Assembly (NCBI RefSeq): GCF_021378075.1
Contig: NZ_JAJUOS010000004.1
Coordinates: 186,001-250,000 of the forward strand
Length of the DNA stretch: 64,000 nt
Direction: 5' to 3'
Source: Rhodobacter flavimaris
GTDB lineage: Bacteria > Pseudomonadota > Alphaproteobacteria > Rhodobacterales > Rhodobacteraceae
Shown: piece after piece, positions 1 to 9,545 of the stretch
Layout of the letters: each line of letters begins with the position of its first letter
How positions within the stretch are numbered: position 1 is the stretch's first letter
Notes under the pieces: model-generated
Told to the model about the DNA's origin: nothing
The model's database searches: none
What the model saw: only the letters and a program-made list of their open reading frames with translations
Position numbers and translations under genes: made by a program

Positions 1-7
1 TGAGGTA

Positions 8-1594
8 TTAATGACGGAAGTGACGCATCCCCGTAAAGACCATTGCGAGGCCGCGTTCATTCGCCGCGTCGATAACTTCCTGATCGCGCATCGAGCCGCC
101 TGGCTGGATGATCGCCGTGGCACCGGCTTCGGCTGCGGTGATCAGCCCGTCCGCGAAGGGGAAGAAGGCGTCCGAGGCGACGACCGAGCCCTTGGTCAGC
201 GGCTCGGCCAGCCCCATGACCTCGGCCATGTCCTGCGCCTTGCGCGCGGCGATGCGGGTCGAATCGACACGGCTCATCTGGCCCGCGCCGACGCCGACGG
301 TGGCGCCATCCTTGACGTAGATGATCGCGTTCGACTTGACGTGCTTGGCGACCTTCCAGGCAAACAGCAGATCGCGCAGTTCCTGCTCGGTCGGCTGGCG
401 CTCGGTCACCACCTTGAGGTCGTCCATCGAGATCGCGCCATTGTCCTTGCCCTGCACGAGGAAGCCGCCAGCAACCTGACGATAGGTGGTGATCGTCGAT
501 TTCGGGTCAGGCAGCGCGCCGGTGGTCAGCAGGCGCAGGTTCTTTTTCGCCGCGAAGATCGCCTTGGCCTCGTCGGTCGCCTCGGGGGCGATGACAACCT
601 CGGTGAAGATCTTGCAGATCTCTTCGGCGGTGGCACCGTCGAGGGTCTGGTTCAGCGCGATGATGCCGCCGAAGGCCGAGGTGCGGTCGCAATCGAAGGC
701 GCGGCTATAGGCTTCGGTCAGGCTGGCGCCCGAGGCCACGCCGCAGGGGTTGGCGTGCTTGATGATCGCGCAGGCGGGCTTGTCGGTGCCAAACTCGGCC
801 ACCAGCTCGAACGCCGCGTCGGTGTCGTTGATGTTGTTGTAGGACAGTTCCTTGCCCTGATGCTGCTTGGCCGTCGAAACGCCGGGGCGGTTCGAGCCGT
901 CAAGGTAGAAGGCCGCCGACTGGTGCGGGTTCTCGCCATAGCGCAGGGTTTGGGCAAGCGTGCCGGCGAAGGCGCGGCGGCGCGGGGTTTGCTCGCCGAT
1001 CGCCTGCGCCATCCAGGTGCTGACAGCCGCGTCATAGGCGGCGGTGCGGGCATAGGCGATCTGCGCCAGGCGCTGGCGGAAGGGATAGGTGGTGGCGCCG
1101 TCATTGGCGTCAAGCTCGGCCAGAACCGCGCTGTAATCCTCGACATCCACAACCGTCGCCACAAAGGCGTGGTTCTTCGAGGCCGCGCGGATCATCGCCG
1201 GGCCGCCGATGTCGATATTCTCGATGCAATCCTCGTAATCGGCGCCTTTCGCGACGGTGGCCTCGAACGGGTAGAGGTTCACCACCAGCAGGTCGATCGG
1301 TTCGATCCCGTGGGCGGCCATGGCCACCAGATGCTCGTCATTGTCGCGCAGTGCCAGCAGGCCGCCATGCACCTTGGGGTGCAGCGTCTTGACGCGGCCG
1401 TCCATCATCTCGGGGAAGCCGGTCACGTCGGCCACGTCGCGCACGCTCAGCCCGGCCTCGCGCAGCGCCTTCGCCGTGCCGCCCGTCGAGAGCAGCTCGA
1501 CACCGCGTGCGGAAAGCGAGCGGGCAAAGTCGATCAGCCCGGTCTTGTCGGAAACAGAGATCAGGGCGCGGAGGAGGGGGACGGGTCTGGTCAC
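8..1594 (-). CDS. purH: Bifunctional AICAR formyltransferase / IMP cyclohydrolase
   Basis: Catalyses the last two steps of purine synthesis in the cytosol: formylation of AICAR, then cyclisation of FAICAR to IMP. The N-terminal MGS-like cyclohydrolase domain opens with [13 protein letters not shown] and carries the STGGTAKAL motif; the AICAR transformylase domain follows with [23 protein letters not shown] and [10 protein letters not shown]. The open frame extends further upstream, but the GTG at 1594 gives 528 residues, the usual family length, and has an AAGGA-like site about 9 bases before it, so I chose it. The heparinase-like gene ends 16 bases upstream on the same strand, so the two are probably co-transcribed. 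Confidence 0.96.
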   Translation of the reverse strand: MTRPVPLLRALISVSDKTGLIDFARSLSARGVELLSTGGTAKALREAGLSVRDVADVTGFPEMMDGRVKTLHPKVHGGLLALRDNDEHLVAMAAHGIEPIDLLVVNLYPFEATVAKGADYEDCIENIDIGGPAMIRAASKNHAFVATVVDVEDYSAVLAELDANDGATTYPFRQRLAQIAYARTAAYDAAVSTWMAQAIGEQTPRRRAFAGTLAQTLRYGENPHQSAAFYLDGSNRPGVSTAKQHQGKELSYNNINDTDAAFELVAEFGTDKPACAIIKHANPCGVASGASLTEAYSRAFDCDRTSAFGGIIALNQTLDGATAEEICKIFTEVVIAPEATDEAKAIFAAKKNLRLLTTGALPDPKSTITTYRQVAGGFLVQGKDNGAISMDDLKVVTERQPTEQELRDLLFAWKVAKHVKSNAIIYVKDGATVGVGAGQMSRVDSTRIAARKAQDMAEVMGLAEPLTKGSVVASDAFFPFADGLITAAEAGATAIIQPGGSMRDQEVIDAANERGLAMVFTGMRHFRH

Positions 1595-1610
1595 GGCTGG
1601 CAGTCCTTTG

Positions 1611-3365
1611 TCAGAGGTCGGATTCGGGGCGGTCCGGGTCGGTGTCTCGGATTGACGCGGGGGTATCGTGTGCTTTGGCGAAGGTCCAGCCAATCTGGCA
1701 CGCATAGTCAAGAACACGGGCAGAAAGCACGATTTGCTGGCTTGGGCGCGGGCGCAAACGGCCCGATTCCAGATAGACCGAGGGTTCCAGCGTCATTTCC
1801 GCGACCCCGTCATGGCGGAAGATCCATATCTCGCCCGATTTCAGCGCGACCGACACGGCGGTGCCGCCCAGATCGAGCGTGGCATCGGCCTCGGGGTGCA
1901 GGTGGAAGCGGATCTGGAACGGGATTCCGCGCAGGCCGACGCGGGCGAAGATCGTCTCGAAGCGGCGGCGGTCTTCCGGGGTCATCGCGCCAAGCGTGTC
2001 CTGCCCCGTCAGCACCGCACCATCGGGCGAGAGGGTCAGCTCGCGCACATGGGTCATGCCATGGGTCGGCGCATAGCCATTGTGCCCGGCCATGACCTGA
2101 TCGCCCTCGTCGCCGTCGCGGCGCGCCCAGACCTCGGCCGGGGTTTCGTCAAGCCAGAGCGAGGGCGCGCGGCCCAGAACCGGCGCGGGTGCAAGGCGCG
2201 AGGAGGAGAACCCCTCGATCGCGAGGGTCGAGTGGCTGGCGGTGGCGCGCCCGGCGCGGTGCCATTCGCGCCCGAAGATCGCGCCCGAGCCGCAGCTGAC
2301 CACCAGGGGGCGGCGGCCCGAGGTCAGCTCGAACGCCAGCGTCGCGGCATGGCCATTGGCCGAGGCCGGGCCAAGCGGCGGGCGCGCGGCGTCAAGGATC
2401 AGGCTGGTGCGGCCGCCATGCATCCGTGCAAAGCCCATCGCCAGCCCCGCGGGCATCGGGCCGCGCACCGCCGAGGCCGCCAGCGCCTGATCGAGCCGCC
2501 CCTCAAGCCCGCGCCCGCCGCCGTGAAAGCGCGCCAGGCCGCCGTCGGAATGGCGCAGCGCGCGCAGGGTGGGCACGATACGCTCGATCGCGGCGATATG
2601 TTCGGGGGCGGCCTTGCGCCCGGCGGCCTCCAGCGCGGCCTTGGCCCAGGTCAGCAGGGTCAGAACGTCCAGCAGCTCTTCGGGGTTGCGGGTGGGAATG
2701 CCGCCCTCGGCGTCGATCTGCTCGGCGCATTCGCGCGCCAGGGCCTCGGTCGCGCCGCTGGCCAGCCGCTCCATCCCGGTCAGCGAGAGGCCCGCGTAGA
2801 TCAGCCCGGTAAGTGCCTCGAAGCGGGGCAACCCCGGCGAGGCCGAGCGCCAGCGTTTCGACAGGAACAGCGTCTGCTGCCCGAGCGAGCGGAAGAACCC
2901 GTCGGCTGCGGCGCGCTCCTGCCCGTTGAGCAGCAAGATCGCGTGGTTGATCCAGCGGATCAGGCGGCGTCCGGTCAGATCGGGCGTCCAGCCCGGCCCC
3001 GAGCCCGCGCCGTAACGCGCGATCCAGCCAAAGACCCAGTCTTGCGCCCGCTCGCGCGCGGCGCGGTCGCCTACGGCGGCAAGATCATCAAGCCAGATGC
3101 AGCCGTGCAGCGCCTCTTCGAAGGCCGGGTCGGGCATCGGCAGATCCCAGATCGCGACGCCGGGGCCCTCGATCAGGAAGCCCGCGAACAGGAAGTTCCC
3201 GGCGATCAACTGACGGCCGCGAGCGAAGGATCCGATGGTGCGCGGCTCGGGCTGGCTGACGAATCCGGTGGCGGGGCGGGCGCGGGCGGCGCGCAGGGCC
3301 GCGAGACGATTGAGCGCAACGCCCAACCGAGCCCGTTTCTGGCCTTTTGCCGCTCGTCCTGTCAT
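1611..3365 (-). CDS. Heparinase II/III family protein
   Basis: A 584-residue protein of the heparinase II/III-like family. The N-terminal part is helical (alpha/alpha-toroid-like, for example [14 protein letters not shown]), and the C-terminal half carries the family's beta-rich region with [19 protein letters not shown] and [16 protein letters not shown]. The family includes polysaccharide lyases acting on uronic-acid polymers, but many alphaproteobacterial members next to purH are uncharacterised and I see no clear signal peptide, so the substrate is unknown. An in-frame GTG lies at 3389, but the ATG at 3365 has a better GGGCAGGCAG leader. It sits between rsmB and purH on the same strand. 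A role in envelope polysaccharide turnover is only a guess. Confidence 0.85.
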   Translation of the reverse strand: MTGRAAKGQKRARLGVALNRLAALRAARARPATGFVSQPEPRTIGSFARGRQLIAGNFLFAGFLIEGPGVAIWDLPMPDPAFEEALHGCIWLDDLAAVGDRAARERAQDWVFGWIARYGAGSGPGWTPDLTGRRLIRWINHAILLLNGQERAAADGFFRSLGQQTLFLSKRWRSASPGLPRFEALTGLIYAGLSLTGMERLASGATEALARECAEQIDAEGGIPTRNPEELLDVLTLLTWAKAALEAAGRKAAPEHIAAIERIVPTLRALRHSDGGLARFHGGGRGLEGRLDQALAASAVRGPMPAGLAMGFARMHGGRTSLILDAARPPLGPASANGHAATLAFELTSGRRPLVVSCGSGAIFGREWHRAGRATASHSTLAIEGFSSSRLAPAPVLGRAPSLWLDETPAEVWARRDGDEGDQVMAGHNGYAPTHGMTHVRELTLSPDGAVLTGQDTLGAMTPEDRRRFETIFARVGLRGIPFQIRFHLHPEADATLDLGGTAVSVALKSGEIWIFRHDGVAEMTLEPSVYLESGRLRPRPSQQIVLSARVLDYACQIGWTFAKAHDTPASIRDTDPDRPESDL

Positions 3366-3458
3366 CTGCCTGCCCGATTTTCGGGTCACCGACCCGCCCG
3401 CCCGGTTTTGCGGGCAACATAGTGAAGGGGGGCGTCTCTGTCACCGCCCGATTTCGGC

Positions 3459-4724
3459 TCAGGCGGTCAGGGTGGCCATGTAGAACCCGTCCATTCCGCC
3501 GCGCTCAGGCCAGTAATCGGGGCGCAGGCGCAGCCCGCCCTCGGGGGTAATCCAGGCCGAATCGATGCCGCTCAATTCCGGTGGGATAGTGCGGAGGCCG
3601 GGGTGGCGTTCGAGGGCGGCGCGGATCTGCGCCTCGCCTTCGTCAGGCAGCAGCGAGCAGGTGCAGAACACCAGCCGCCCGCCGGGTTTGAGCCAGCCAA
3701 GCGCGCGGTCGAGCAGCGCGGCTTGCAGGCCGAACAGCTCCTTGATGCTTTGGGCATCCTTGATTAGCGGAAGGTCGGGGTGACGCCGGATCGTGCCAGT
3801 GGCCGAGCAGGGCGCATCAAGCAGGATCGCGTCGAAGGGTGCCTCGGGTTGCCATTCGAGCGTATCGGCCACAACGATTCGCGCCTTCAGCCCGGTGCGA
3901 GCGAGGTTTTCCTCGATCCGTGCCGCGCGGCTTTCCGAGATGTCGAGCGCGGTCACATCAGCGCCCGCAGCCGCGAGTTGCAGCGTCTTGCCGCCGGGTG
4001 CGGCGCAGAGGTCGAGAATGTGTTCACCCGGCGTCGGGGCCAGCAGGCGGGCCGCCAGTGCGGCGGCGGCATCCTGCACCCACCATGCGCCGTCAGTGAA
4101 ACCTGCCAGTTCCGAGACATGGGCGCCGGTGGGCAGGCGTAAAGAGCCGGTGGGGAGCAATTCCGCGCCAAGCGGTGCGGCCCAGTCCGTGGCATCGCCC
4201 TTGATCGAGAGGTCGATGGGGGCGCCTGCGAGATGCGCGGCCTCCATTTTCTGCACCGCGGCCTTGCCCCAGGCCGACATCAGCCTCCCGCGCAGCCAGC
4301 CCGGCAGTTCGGGCGCGGGGAGGGTGGGCCAGCGTTCGGTTTCGGCCGCGACCTTGCGCAGCACGGCATTGACGAGTCCGGCGAAGGTCTCGGTCTTGCG
4401 ACCGCCCGAGCGGATCAGGGTGACGGCGGCATTGACCACGCCATGCGCGGCGCCGTGATCTTCGCAAAGCTCGACCGAGGCAAGGCGCAGGAGTGCCAGC
4501 ACATCCCCCGGCGGGCGCTTGCGCAGGTGGGGTTTGAGCATCGCATCGGCGCGGGCAAGGTGGCGCAGAGTTTGCGTGGCCAGACGTTGCGCGCGGGCGC
4601 GGTCTGACGGGGGCAGTTCGGCCAGTGCCCCGGCGTTGATCTGGTCGGCGAGCGACTCGCGCGCCTCGGTAACGCCGGTGATCAGCCCGAGGGCTGCTCG
4701 CCGTGCCGGATCGGGGTTGCTCAT
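3459..4724 (-). CDS. rsmB: 16S rRNA (cytosine-967-C5)-methyltransferase RsmB
   Basis: SAM-dependent methyltransferase that makes m5C967 in 16S rRNA. The N-terminal 140 residues resemble the NusB-like RNA-binding domain found in RsmB. The C-terminal Rossmann methyltransferase domain shows the SAM loop DLCAAPGGKT, motif IV DAPCSATGTIRRHPD with the release Cys, and motif VI CTCSLLPDEGE with the nucleophilic Cys. The length of 421 residues is typical. The gene is divergent from the DUF1674 gene and heads the minus-strand series towards purH. Other RsmB/RsmF/Nop2-type enzymes share the core motifs, but the NusB-like N-terminus favours RsmB. Confidence 0.93.
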   Translation of the reverse strand: MSNPDPARRAALGLITGVTEARESLADQINAGALAELPPSDRARAQRLATQTLRHLARADAMLKPHLRKRPPGDVLALLRLASVELCEDHGAAHGVVNAAVTLIRSGGRKTETFAGLVNAVLRKVAAETERWPTLPAPELPGWLRGRLMSAWGKAAVQKMEAAHLAGAPIDLSIKGDATDWAAPLGAELLPTGSLRLPTGAHVSELAGFTDGAWWVQDAAAALAARLLAPTPGEHILDLCAAPGGKTLQLAAAGADVTALDISESRAARIEENLARTGLKARIVVADTLEWQPEAPFDAILLDAPCSATGTIRRHPDLPLIKDAQSIKELFGLQAALLDRALGWLKPGGRLVFCTCSLLPDEGEAQIRAALERHPGLRTIPPELSGIDSAWITPEGGLRLRPDYWPERGGMDGFYMATLTA

Positions 4725-4799
4725 GCCTGCGGCCCTTCGTCTTGTTCCGAATTCTCTTGCGGCCTATATCATGCCCTGACCCGAGACAAGGAAAGCGCC

Positions 4800-4979
4800 A
4801 TGTCCGAAGAGATCCGCAAAGACCTGCCCCCCGCCGCGCAACGTGCGCTGGCCGAGGCCGAGGAGCGCCGCCGCGCCGCTAAAGCGGAAGAACTGCCGGT
4901 AGAACTGGGTGGTCGCGATGGCCCCGAGCCCGTGCGTTTCGGCGATTGGGAGAAAAAGGGCATCGCCATCGACTTCTGA
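4800..4979 (+). CDS. DUF1674 / SDHAF4-like small protein
   Basis: A 59-residue protein ending in GDWEKKGIAIDF, the conserved C-terminus of the DUF1674 family whose eukaryotic member SDHAF4 helps assemble succinate dehydrogenase by binding the flavinylated SDHA subunit. The N-terminal half is a charged Ala/Glu/Arg helix, and the RFGDWEKKG core is intact. An AAGGAA site lies about 8 bases before the ATG. It is divergent from rsmB and convergent with dapB. Identity as a DUF1674 member is clear; the assembly role in this organism is inferred from the eukaryotic homologue. Confidence 0.88.
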   Translation: MSEEIRKDLPPAAQRALAEAEERRRAAKAEELPVELGGRDGPEPVRFGDWEKKGIAIDF

Positions 4980-4980
4980 G

Positions 4981-5036
4981 CGAAGCCGGGGGCGCTGCCC
5001 CCGGGCCCCCGAGGTATTTTCGCCAAGAAGAAAAGG
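4981..5036 (+). repeat. Dispersed hairpin-plus-motif element, copy 1
   Basis: A GC hairpin (8-bp arms, 4986..5004, centred on GGGGGCGCTGCCCCC) is followed by the motif CCCCGAGGTATTTT and then GCCAAGAAGAA (5006..5032). The same layout recurs at 44283..44344 and 47030..47099. This copy fills the gap between the convergent DUF1674 and dapB genes, so it may act as a terminator as well as being a repeat. Confidence 0.75.
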
Positions 5037-5041
5037 CGGGT

Positions 5042-5851
5042 TCAGAGCCCGAGCACGTCCATCATGTCATATTGGCCGGGCTTCTTGTCCTGACCCCAGA
5101 GCGCGGCCTTGAGTGCGCCGCGGGCGAAGATAGCGCGGTCGGTGGCGATGTGGCGCAGCACGATCCGCTCGCCCGCCGTGGCGAAGAGCACGTCATGTTC
5201 GCCCACGATGTCGCCACCGCGAATGGCCGAGAAACCGATGGCGCCGTGCTTGCGCGCGCCGGTGATGCCGTCGCGGCCCGATTCGGTGTTTTCCTCAAGA
5301 TCAATCCCGCGGCCCTCGGCGGCGGCGCGGCCAAGCATGAGCGCAGTGCCAGAGGGGGCATCGACTTTCTTGTTGTGATGGGCCTCGATCACCTCGATGT
5401 CCCAGTCGGCATCGAGTGCCTGGGCGACCTTGCGGGTGAGTTGGGTGAGCAGGTTGACGCCGAGGCTCATGTTGCCGGCGCGCACGATCACCGCATGGCG
5501 GGCGCAGGGTTCGAGCGCGTCGAGATGCGCCTTCTCGAAGCCGGTCGTGCCGATCACATGCACGCAGCGGGCCTGCGCGGCGATGCGGGCGAATTCAACG
5601 GTGGCCGAGGGCGCGGTGAAGTCGATCACTGCCTGGGCCTTGGAAAACGCCTCAAGCGGGTCGTCGGTGACGATGACGCCGTTGGGTTGGCCGCCCGAGA
5701 CCTCGCCCAGATCGCGGCCGATCCAGGGGTGGCCCGAGCGCTCGACCGCGCCGACCAGACGTGCCTTCTCGGAGGCCGCCACGGTTGCGCACAGCATCTG
5801 GCCCATGCGGCCCGAGGCCCCGGTAATCACGATCCCCGGCAGGTCGGTCAT
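5042..5851 (-). CDS. dapB: 4-hydroxy-tetrahydrodipicolinate reductase
   Basis: NAD(P)H-dependent reductase of the diaminopimelate/lysine pathway. The Rossmann motif GASGRMGQM is at residues 9-17, followed by [13 protein letters not shown], the substrate motif [15 protein letters not shown] and the dimerisation region near [13 protein letters not shown]. The open frame runs about 19 codons upstream, but the ATG at 5851 gives 269 residues and has GGGAG 9 bases upstream. It is divergent from rbfA across a 100-base gap and convergent with the DUF1674 gene through the repeat element. Confidence 0.96.
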   Translation of the reverse strand: MTDLPGIVITGASGRMGQMLCATVAASEKARLVGAVERSGHPWIGRDLGEVSGGQPNGVIVTDDPLEAFSKAQAVIDFTAPSATVEFARIAAQARCVHVIGTTGFEKAHLDALEPCARHAVIVRAGNMSLGVNLLTQLTRKVAQALDADWDIEVIEAHHNKKVDAPSGTALMLGRAAAEGRGIDLEENTESGRDGITGARKHGAIGFSAIRGGDIVGEHDVLFATAGERIVLRHIATDRAIFARGALKAALWGQDKKPGQYDMMDVLGL

Positions 5852-5951
5852 GTCATCGCTCCCAATCTTTAGTTGCGGTTTCTTACAGCGGGACGGGCGG
5901 CTTGGCAAAGCCTCGGTTGCGCGGCGCGCGGCAAAGCACTATGTGCGGGCC

Positions 5952-6386
5952 ATGGCAAAGAACCGCTTTCATTCGGGCGATGGCCCTTCGCAACGTCAGC
6001 TGCGCGTCGGCGAGCTGATCCGGCGCACCCTTTCGGATGTGCTGATCCGGGGAGATGTGCATGATCCGGACCTGGGCCGGATGTATATCACCGTGGGCGA
6101 AGTGCGCACCTCGCCCGACCTGAAGGTCGCTACCGTCTATGTCGCGCCCCTCGGCGGGACGCTGGGTGGCGAGGATGCCGAAGTCATGCTGAAGGCGCTG
6201 CGCCGCAATACGGCCGAGCTGCGCCATCTGGTCTCGCGTGAGCTGACGCTGAAATTCGCGCCCGAGCTGCGCTTCCGCATCGACGAGACCTTCGACCGTC
6301 TCGACGAGACGCGGCGGATGTTCTCGGACGAAACCGTCCAGCGCGACATCGCGCATCGCGACGACGGCGAAGACGACGAAGCGTAA
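5952..6386 (+). CDS. rbfA: Ribosome-binding factor A
   Basis: A 144-residue KH-fold protein that binds the 30S subunit during late 16S rRNA maturation. Recognisable blocks are [16 protein letters not shown] near the N-terminus, the central [12 protein letters not shown] strand and [14 protein letters not shown] near the end, followed by an acidic tail. truB starts 63 bases downstream; rbfA-truB is a classic translation-associated pair, here without the usual infB and nusA upstream. Confidence 0.94.
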   Translation: MAKNRFHSGDGPSQRQLRVGELIRRTLSDVLIRGDVHDPDLGRMYITVGEVRTSPDLKVATVYVAPLGGTLGGEDAEVMLKALRRNTAELRHLVSRELTLKFAPELRFRIDETFDRLDETRRMFSDETVQRDIAHRDDGEDDEA

Positions 6387-6449
6387 GCGCGCGTTGACCT
6401 GTCCGCGCGGCTTTGCTAGCAGGCGCGCTCTCGCACGAAGGAGGCAGGC

Positions 6450-7349
6450 ATGGCCCGCAAGAAGGGACGCGACATTTCCGGCTGGATCATCGTGGACAAG
6501 CCCGCGGGCGTGACCTCGACCGCCGTGGTGGGCAAGGTCCGTTGGGCGCTGGATGCGAAGAAGGCGGGCCACGCGGGTACGCTTGATCCGGCGGCGACGG
6601 GGGTGCTGGCGATTGCGCTAGGCGAGGCCACGAAAACCGTGCCCTACATCACCGATGCGATGAAGTGCTATCGCTTCCAGGTGCGTCTGGGGGCGGCGAC
6701 CAATACTGATGATGCCGAGGGCGAGGTGATCGCCACCCGCGATACACGCCCGGCCGACGCCGAGATCGCCGCCGCGCTGACCGCCTTTGAGGGTGACATC
6801 ATGCAGGTGCCGCCGCAGTTTTCCGCCGTGAAGGTCGAGGGTGAGCGCGCCTATGATCTGGCGCGCGAGGGCGAGGTGATGGATCTGGCCGCGCGCCCGC
6901 TGTTTGTCGAAAGCCTGACGCTGATCGCGCGCCCTGATGCTGATACGGTCGAGCTGGAGATGGTCTGCGGCAAGGGCGGCTATGTGCGCTCGATCGCGCG
7001 GGATCTGGGCGAGAAGCTGGGTTGCCTTGGGCATGTGCTCTGGCTGCGGCGGGAATGGTCGGGTCCGTTCGAGGCGGGCGAGGGGCTTAGCCTTGAGGAT
7101 ATCGACCGCATGGCCCGCACGCCCGAGCTTGAGGTCTGCATCAAGCCGCTCGAGATGGGGCTGGCCGATCTGCCCGAGGTGCGCGCGACGGCTGAGGGCG
7201 CGGTGCGTCTGCGCCATGGCAACCCCGGCATGGTTATCGGCAGCGCCGAGTATGGCAGCGAGGTCTGGGCGAGTTTTGACGGCCAGCCCGTCGCCGTTGG
7301 CCGCCTGATGGGCAGCGAGTTGCACCCGAGTCGGGTGTTCAATCTGTAG
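6450..7349 (+). CDS. truB: tRNA pseudouridine-55 synthase
   Basis: Isomerises U55 in the T-loop of tRNAs. The N-terminal catalytic core has [13 protein letters not shown] and [13 protein letters not shown], with the nucleophile Asp46. Further motifs are [21 protein letters not shown] and [12 protein letters not shown]. The C-terminal PUA-like part is short. Length 299 is normal. The start has a strong AAGGAGG site. It follows rbfA in the same direction. Confidence 0.96.
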   Translation: MARKKGRDISGWIIVDKPAGVTSTAVVGKVRWALDAKKAGHAGTLDPAATGVLAIALGEATKTVPYITDAMKCYRFQVRLGAATNTDDAEGEVIATRDTRPADAEIAAALTAFEGDIMQVPPQFSAVKVEGERAYDLAREGEVMDLAARPLFVESLTLIARPDADTVELEMVCGKGGYVRSIARDLGEKLGCLGHVLWLRREWSGPFEAGEGLSLEDIDRMARTPELEVCIKPLEMGLADLPEVRATAEGAVRLRHGNPGMVIGSAEYGSEVWASFDGQPVAVGRLMGSELHPSRVFNL

Positions 7350-7386
7350 GCCTGCCGCTACTCTGCGCCTGTCGGGGGGAGGGGTC

Positions 7387-7908
7387 ATGATCAGTCGTTC
7401 GCATCTCAAGGGCGATGCCCAATCCGTCGCGGTCTATTCCGATTGCGAGAGATACCGCTACCAGCTGACCCGCATCTGGCAGGAGGGCGCGCCGAAGGCG
7501 CTGTTCATCATGCTCAACCCCTCGACCGCGACCGAGGTGCAGAACGACCCCACCGTCGAGCGATGCGAGCGCCGCGCGCGGGCGCTTGGCTTTGGCGGCT
7601 TCCGGGTGACCAATATCTTTGCCTATCGCGCGACCGACCCGAAGGTGATGCGCGCGCAACCCGATCCGGTGGGGCCGGGCAATGACGCTGCCATCCGCGA
7701 GAGCCTCGATTGGGCCTCGGGGGCGGGAGATCGGGTGATCTGTGCCTGGGGCAGCCATGGCGCGCATCTGGAACGCGGCGCGGCGGTTGAGCGCCTGCTG
7801 CGCGCCACGGGGCGCGATTTGCACCACCTTGGGCTGACCAAATCTGGCGCGCCCAAGCACCCGCTTTACATCGGGTACGACCGCCAGCCCGAGCCCTGGG
7901 CGCTGTAA
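7387..7908 (+). CDS. DUF1643 domain protein
   Basis: A 173-residue protein covering the whole DUF1643 family: YRYQLTRIW, FIMLNPSTATEVQNDPTVERC, GFRVTNIFAYRATDP and a C-terminal CAWGSHG motif. The family is found in phages and bacteria and has no established biochemical role. The start follows a purine-rich GGGGGGAGGGG leader. It lies 37 bases after truB and may be read through from it. No signal peptide or membrane segment is visible, so it is probably cytosolic. Confidence 0.85.
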   Translation: MISRSHLKGDAQSVAVYSDCERYRYQLTRIWQEGAPKALFIMLNPSTATEVQNDPTVERCERRARALGFGGFRVTNIFAYRATDPKVMRAQPDPVGPGNDAAIRESLDWASGAGDRVICAWGSHGAHLERGAAVERLLRATGRDLHHLGLTKSGAPKHPLYIGYDRQPEPWAL

Positions 7909-8004
7909 CCGCCGCGTTAACCAATTGATAAAAAAGCCGCGCGCGTTCGGTCTTTTGCAGGGAATTCTGCGCTAAGCAATCCCCGTGGAAGAAGGGGGTG
8001 CGGT

Positions 8005-8991
8005 ATGTTGTTTCTGACCGGAATCATGGGGCTTTTGATGGCGGGCGCGTCCCTTGCGCTGCTGCCCGACGACGTGAGCTCGGATGAGGACGAGACGCCC
8101 GAAGGGGCCGAGGACGAGGCCGGGGCCGATCTGCTGGAGGGTGGCGACACCGTCACCACGATGCCCGGTGTCGAGACGCCCGAGCGCGCGGCCTCGCCCG
8201 AGGCCACGGAGGGCAACGATATCCTGTGGGGCGATGCCGGGGATGATGTCATCGACGGGCAGAGCGGCAACGATCAGATCAACGGCTATGAGGGCGACGA
8301 CCTGATCATTGGCGGTGAAGGCGACGACCGCCTGACCGGCGGCATGGGCGCCGACCAGCTGGAGGGCGGTGCGGGGAAAGACGTGCTGGCGGGCGAGGAT
8401 GGCGATGACCGGCTTGACGGTGGCGCGGGGGACGATGTGCTGATGGGCGGTTTCGGGGACGACAGGCTTGCGGGCGCAGAGGGCGCCGACCGGCTGATCG
8501 GTGGCCCCGGGCAGGACCTGCTGCTTGGCGGTGCAGGGGATGATGCGCTTGAGGGCTGCGATGGCGACGATGTGTTGATCGGCGGCGCGGGTCTGGACGA
8601 GATGTTTGGCGGGGCGGGCAACGACCTGCTCGACGGGCGCGACGCGGAGACCGACTATCTGAATGGCGGCACCGGGCAGGACCGGCTGCTGGCGGGCTCG
8701 GGCGATTGGGTGTCGGGCAATGAGGAGGGCGATCTCTTCGCGCTTGGCGACTGGATCGACCCGGAGAACCCCGCCGTGCTGGCGGATTTCGAACCCGGCC
8801 TCGACCGGATCGCCCTGTTGCGCGACCCCGAAGACGACGAGGCCGCGCTGCGCATCGAACCCTCGCAAGACACGCCCGGCGCGGTTGCGATCTATCTGGG
8901 CGCGCGGCGACTGGCCGAGGTGCTGAATGCCGAAGGCCTCTCGCCCGAGGATATCTTGCTGCTCAGCCCCGAGGAATTCGCCAATCTTTAA
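8005..8991 (+). CDS. RTX-type calcium-binding repeat protein
   Basis: A 328-residue acidic protein. Residues 1-20 form a hydrophobic segment that looks like an uncleaved anchor or signal. Residues 22-65 are an Asp/Glu-rich linker. Residues 68-235 are a run of glycine-rich nonapeptides of the GGxGxDxLx type, which bind Ca2+ in a parallel beta-roll. The last 90 residues form a non-repetitive domain ending in LLSPEEFANL. Many RTX proteins leave by a type I secretion system, but none is encoded nearby and the N-terminal hydrophobic stretch is atypical for that route. Function is unknown. Confidence 0.85.
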   Translation: MLFLTGIMGLLMAGASLALLPDDVSSDEDETPEGAEDEAGADLLEGGDTVTTMPGVETPERAASPEATEGNDILWGDAGDDVIDGQSGNDQINGYEGDDLIIGGEGDDRLTGGMGADQLEGGAGKDVLAGEDGDDRLDGGAGDDVLMGGFGDDRLAGAEGADRLIGGPGQDLLLGGAGDDALEGCDGDDVLIGGAGLDEMFGGAGNDLLDGRDAETDYLNGGTGQDRLLAGSGDWVSGNEEGDLFALGDWIDPENPAVLADFEPGLDRIALLRDPEDDEAALRIEPSQDTPGAVAIYLGARRLAEVLNAEGLSPEDILLLSPEEFANL

Positions 8992-9144
8992 AGGGCCTCG
9001 CGCGGCTTGCGCGGCCAGTTTTGGCTTTCCTTCAGGGCCGATTTTCCGTATATGCGCGCATCCGCCGAATCTGGCGGAGACCTATGGACCTTGCTGGACG
9101 ACATCCCGGCTACGGCCCCAACCCTTTGACCGAAGGAGATCCCG

Positions 9145-9414
9145 ATGTCGATCACCGTTGAAGACAAGAACGCCCTGATCAAGGAATACGCGACCAAGGA
9201 AGGCGACACCGGTTCGCCGGAAGTCCAGGTTGCGATCCTGACCAAGCGTATCTCGAACCTCACCGAGCACTTCAAAGAGCACAAGAAGGACAACCACTCG
9301 CGTCGTGGCCTTCTGATGCTGGTCGCTCAGCGCCGCAAGCTGCTGGACTACCTGAAGAAGAAAGAAGAAGCGCGTTACCAGTCGCTGATCCAGCGCCTCG
9401 GCATCCGCCGCTAA
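9145..9414 (+). CDS. rpsO: 30S ribosomal protein S15
   Basis: An 89-residue primary rRNA-binding protein of the 30S platform. Family blocks are [32 protein letters not shown] and [14 protein letters not shown], ending IQRLGIRR. An AAGGAGAT site precedes the ATG. A strong intrinsic terminator follows, so it is probably its own unit. It sits upstream of pnp as in many bacteria, but a protease-like gene separates the two. Confidence 0.97.
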   Translation: MSITVEDKNALIKEYATKEGDTGSPEVQVAILTKRISNLTEHFKEHKKDNHSRRGLLMLVAQRRKLLDYLKKKEEARYQSLIQRLGIRR

Positions 9415-9435
9415 GAATTCCCGAAAGGGATGAAG

Positions 9436-9468
9436 ACGCCCGTCTCGCAAGAGGCGGGCGTTTTGTTT
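9436..9468 (+). terminator. Rho-independent terminator of rpsO
   Basis: Eleven base pairs (9436-9446 with 9451-9461, one T-G) around a GCAA tetraloop, followed by TTTGTTTT. Confidence 0.9.
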
Positions 9469-9545
9469 TGGCTGCCCTCGTGTCACGATTGACAGATGGA
9501 TGCCGCTAGGTAGCGTGGCTGGATATCATCCATTCAGGTATTCAA

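Noticed and set aside
7514-7924. Minus-strand frame opposite the DUF1643 gene
   Set aside because: Arg/Ala-rich shadow translation with no ribosome site.
8992-9144. Possible promoter boxes upstream of rpsO
   Set aside because: TATATG and several TT-rich hexamers occur, but spacings do not fit a standard promoter well enough to report.
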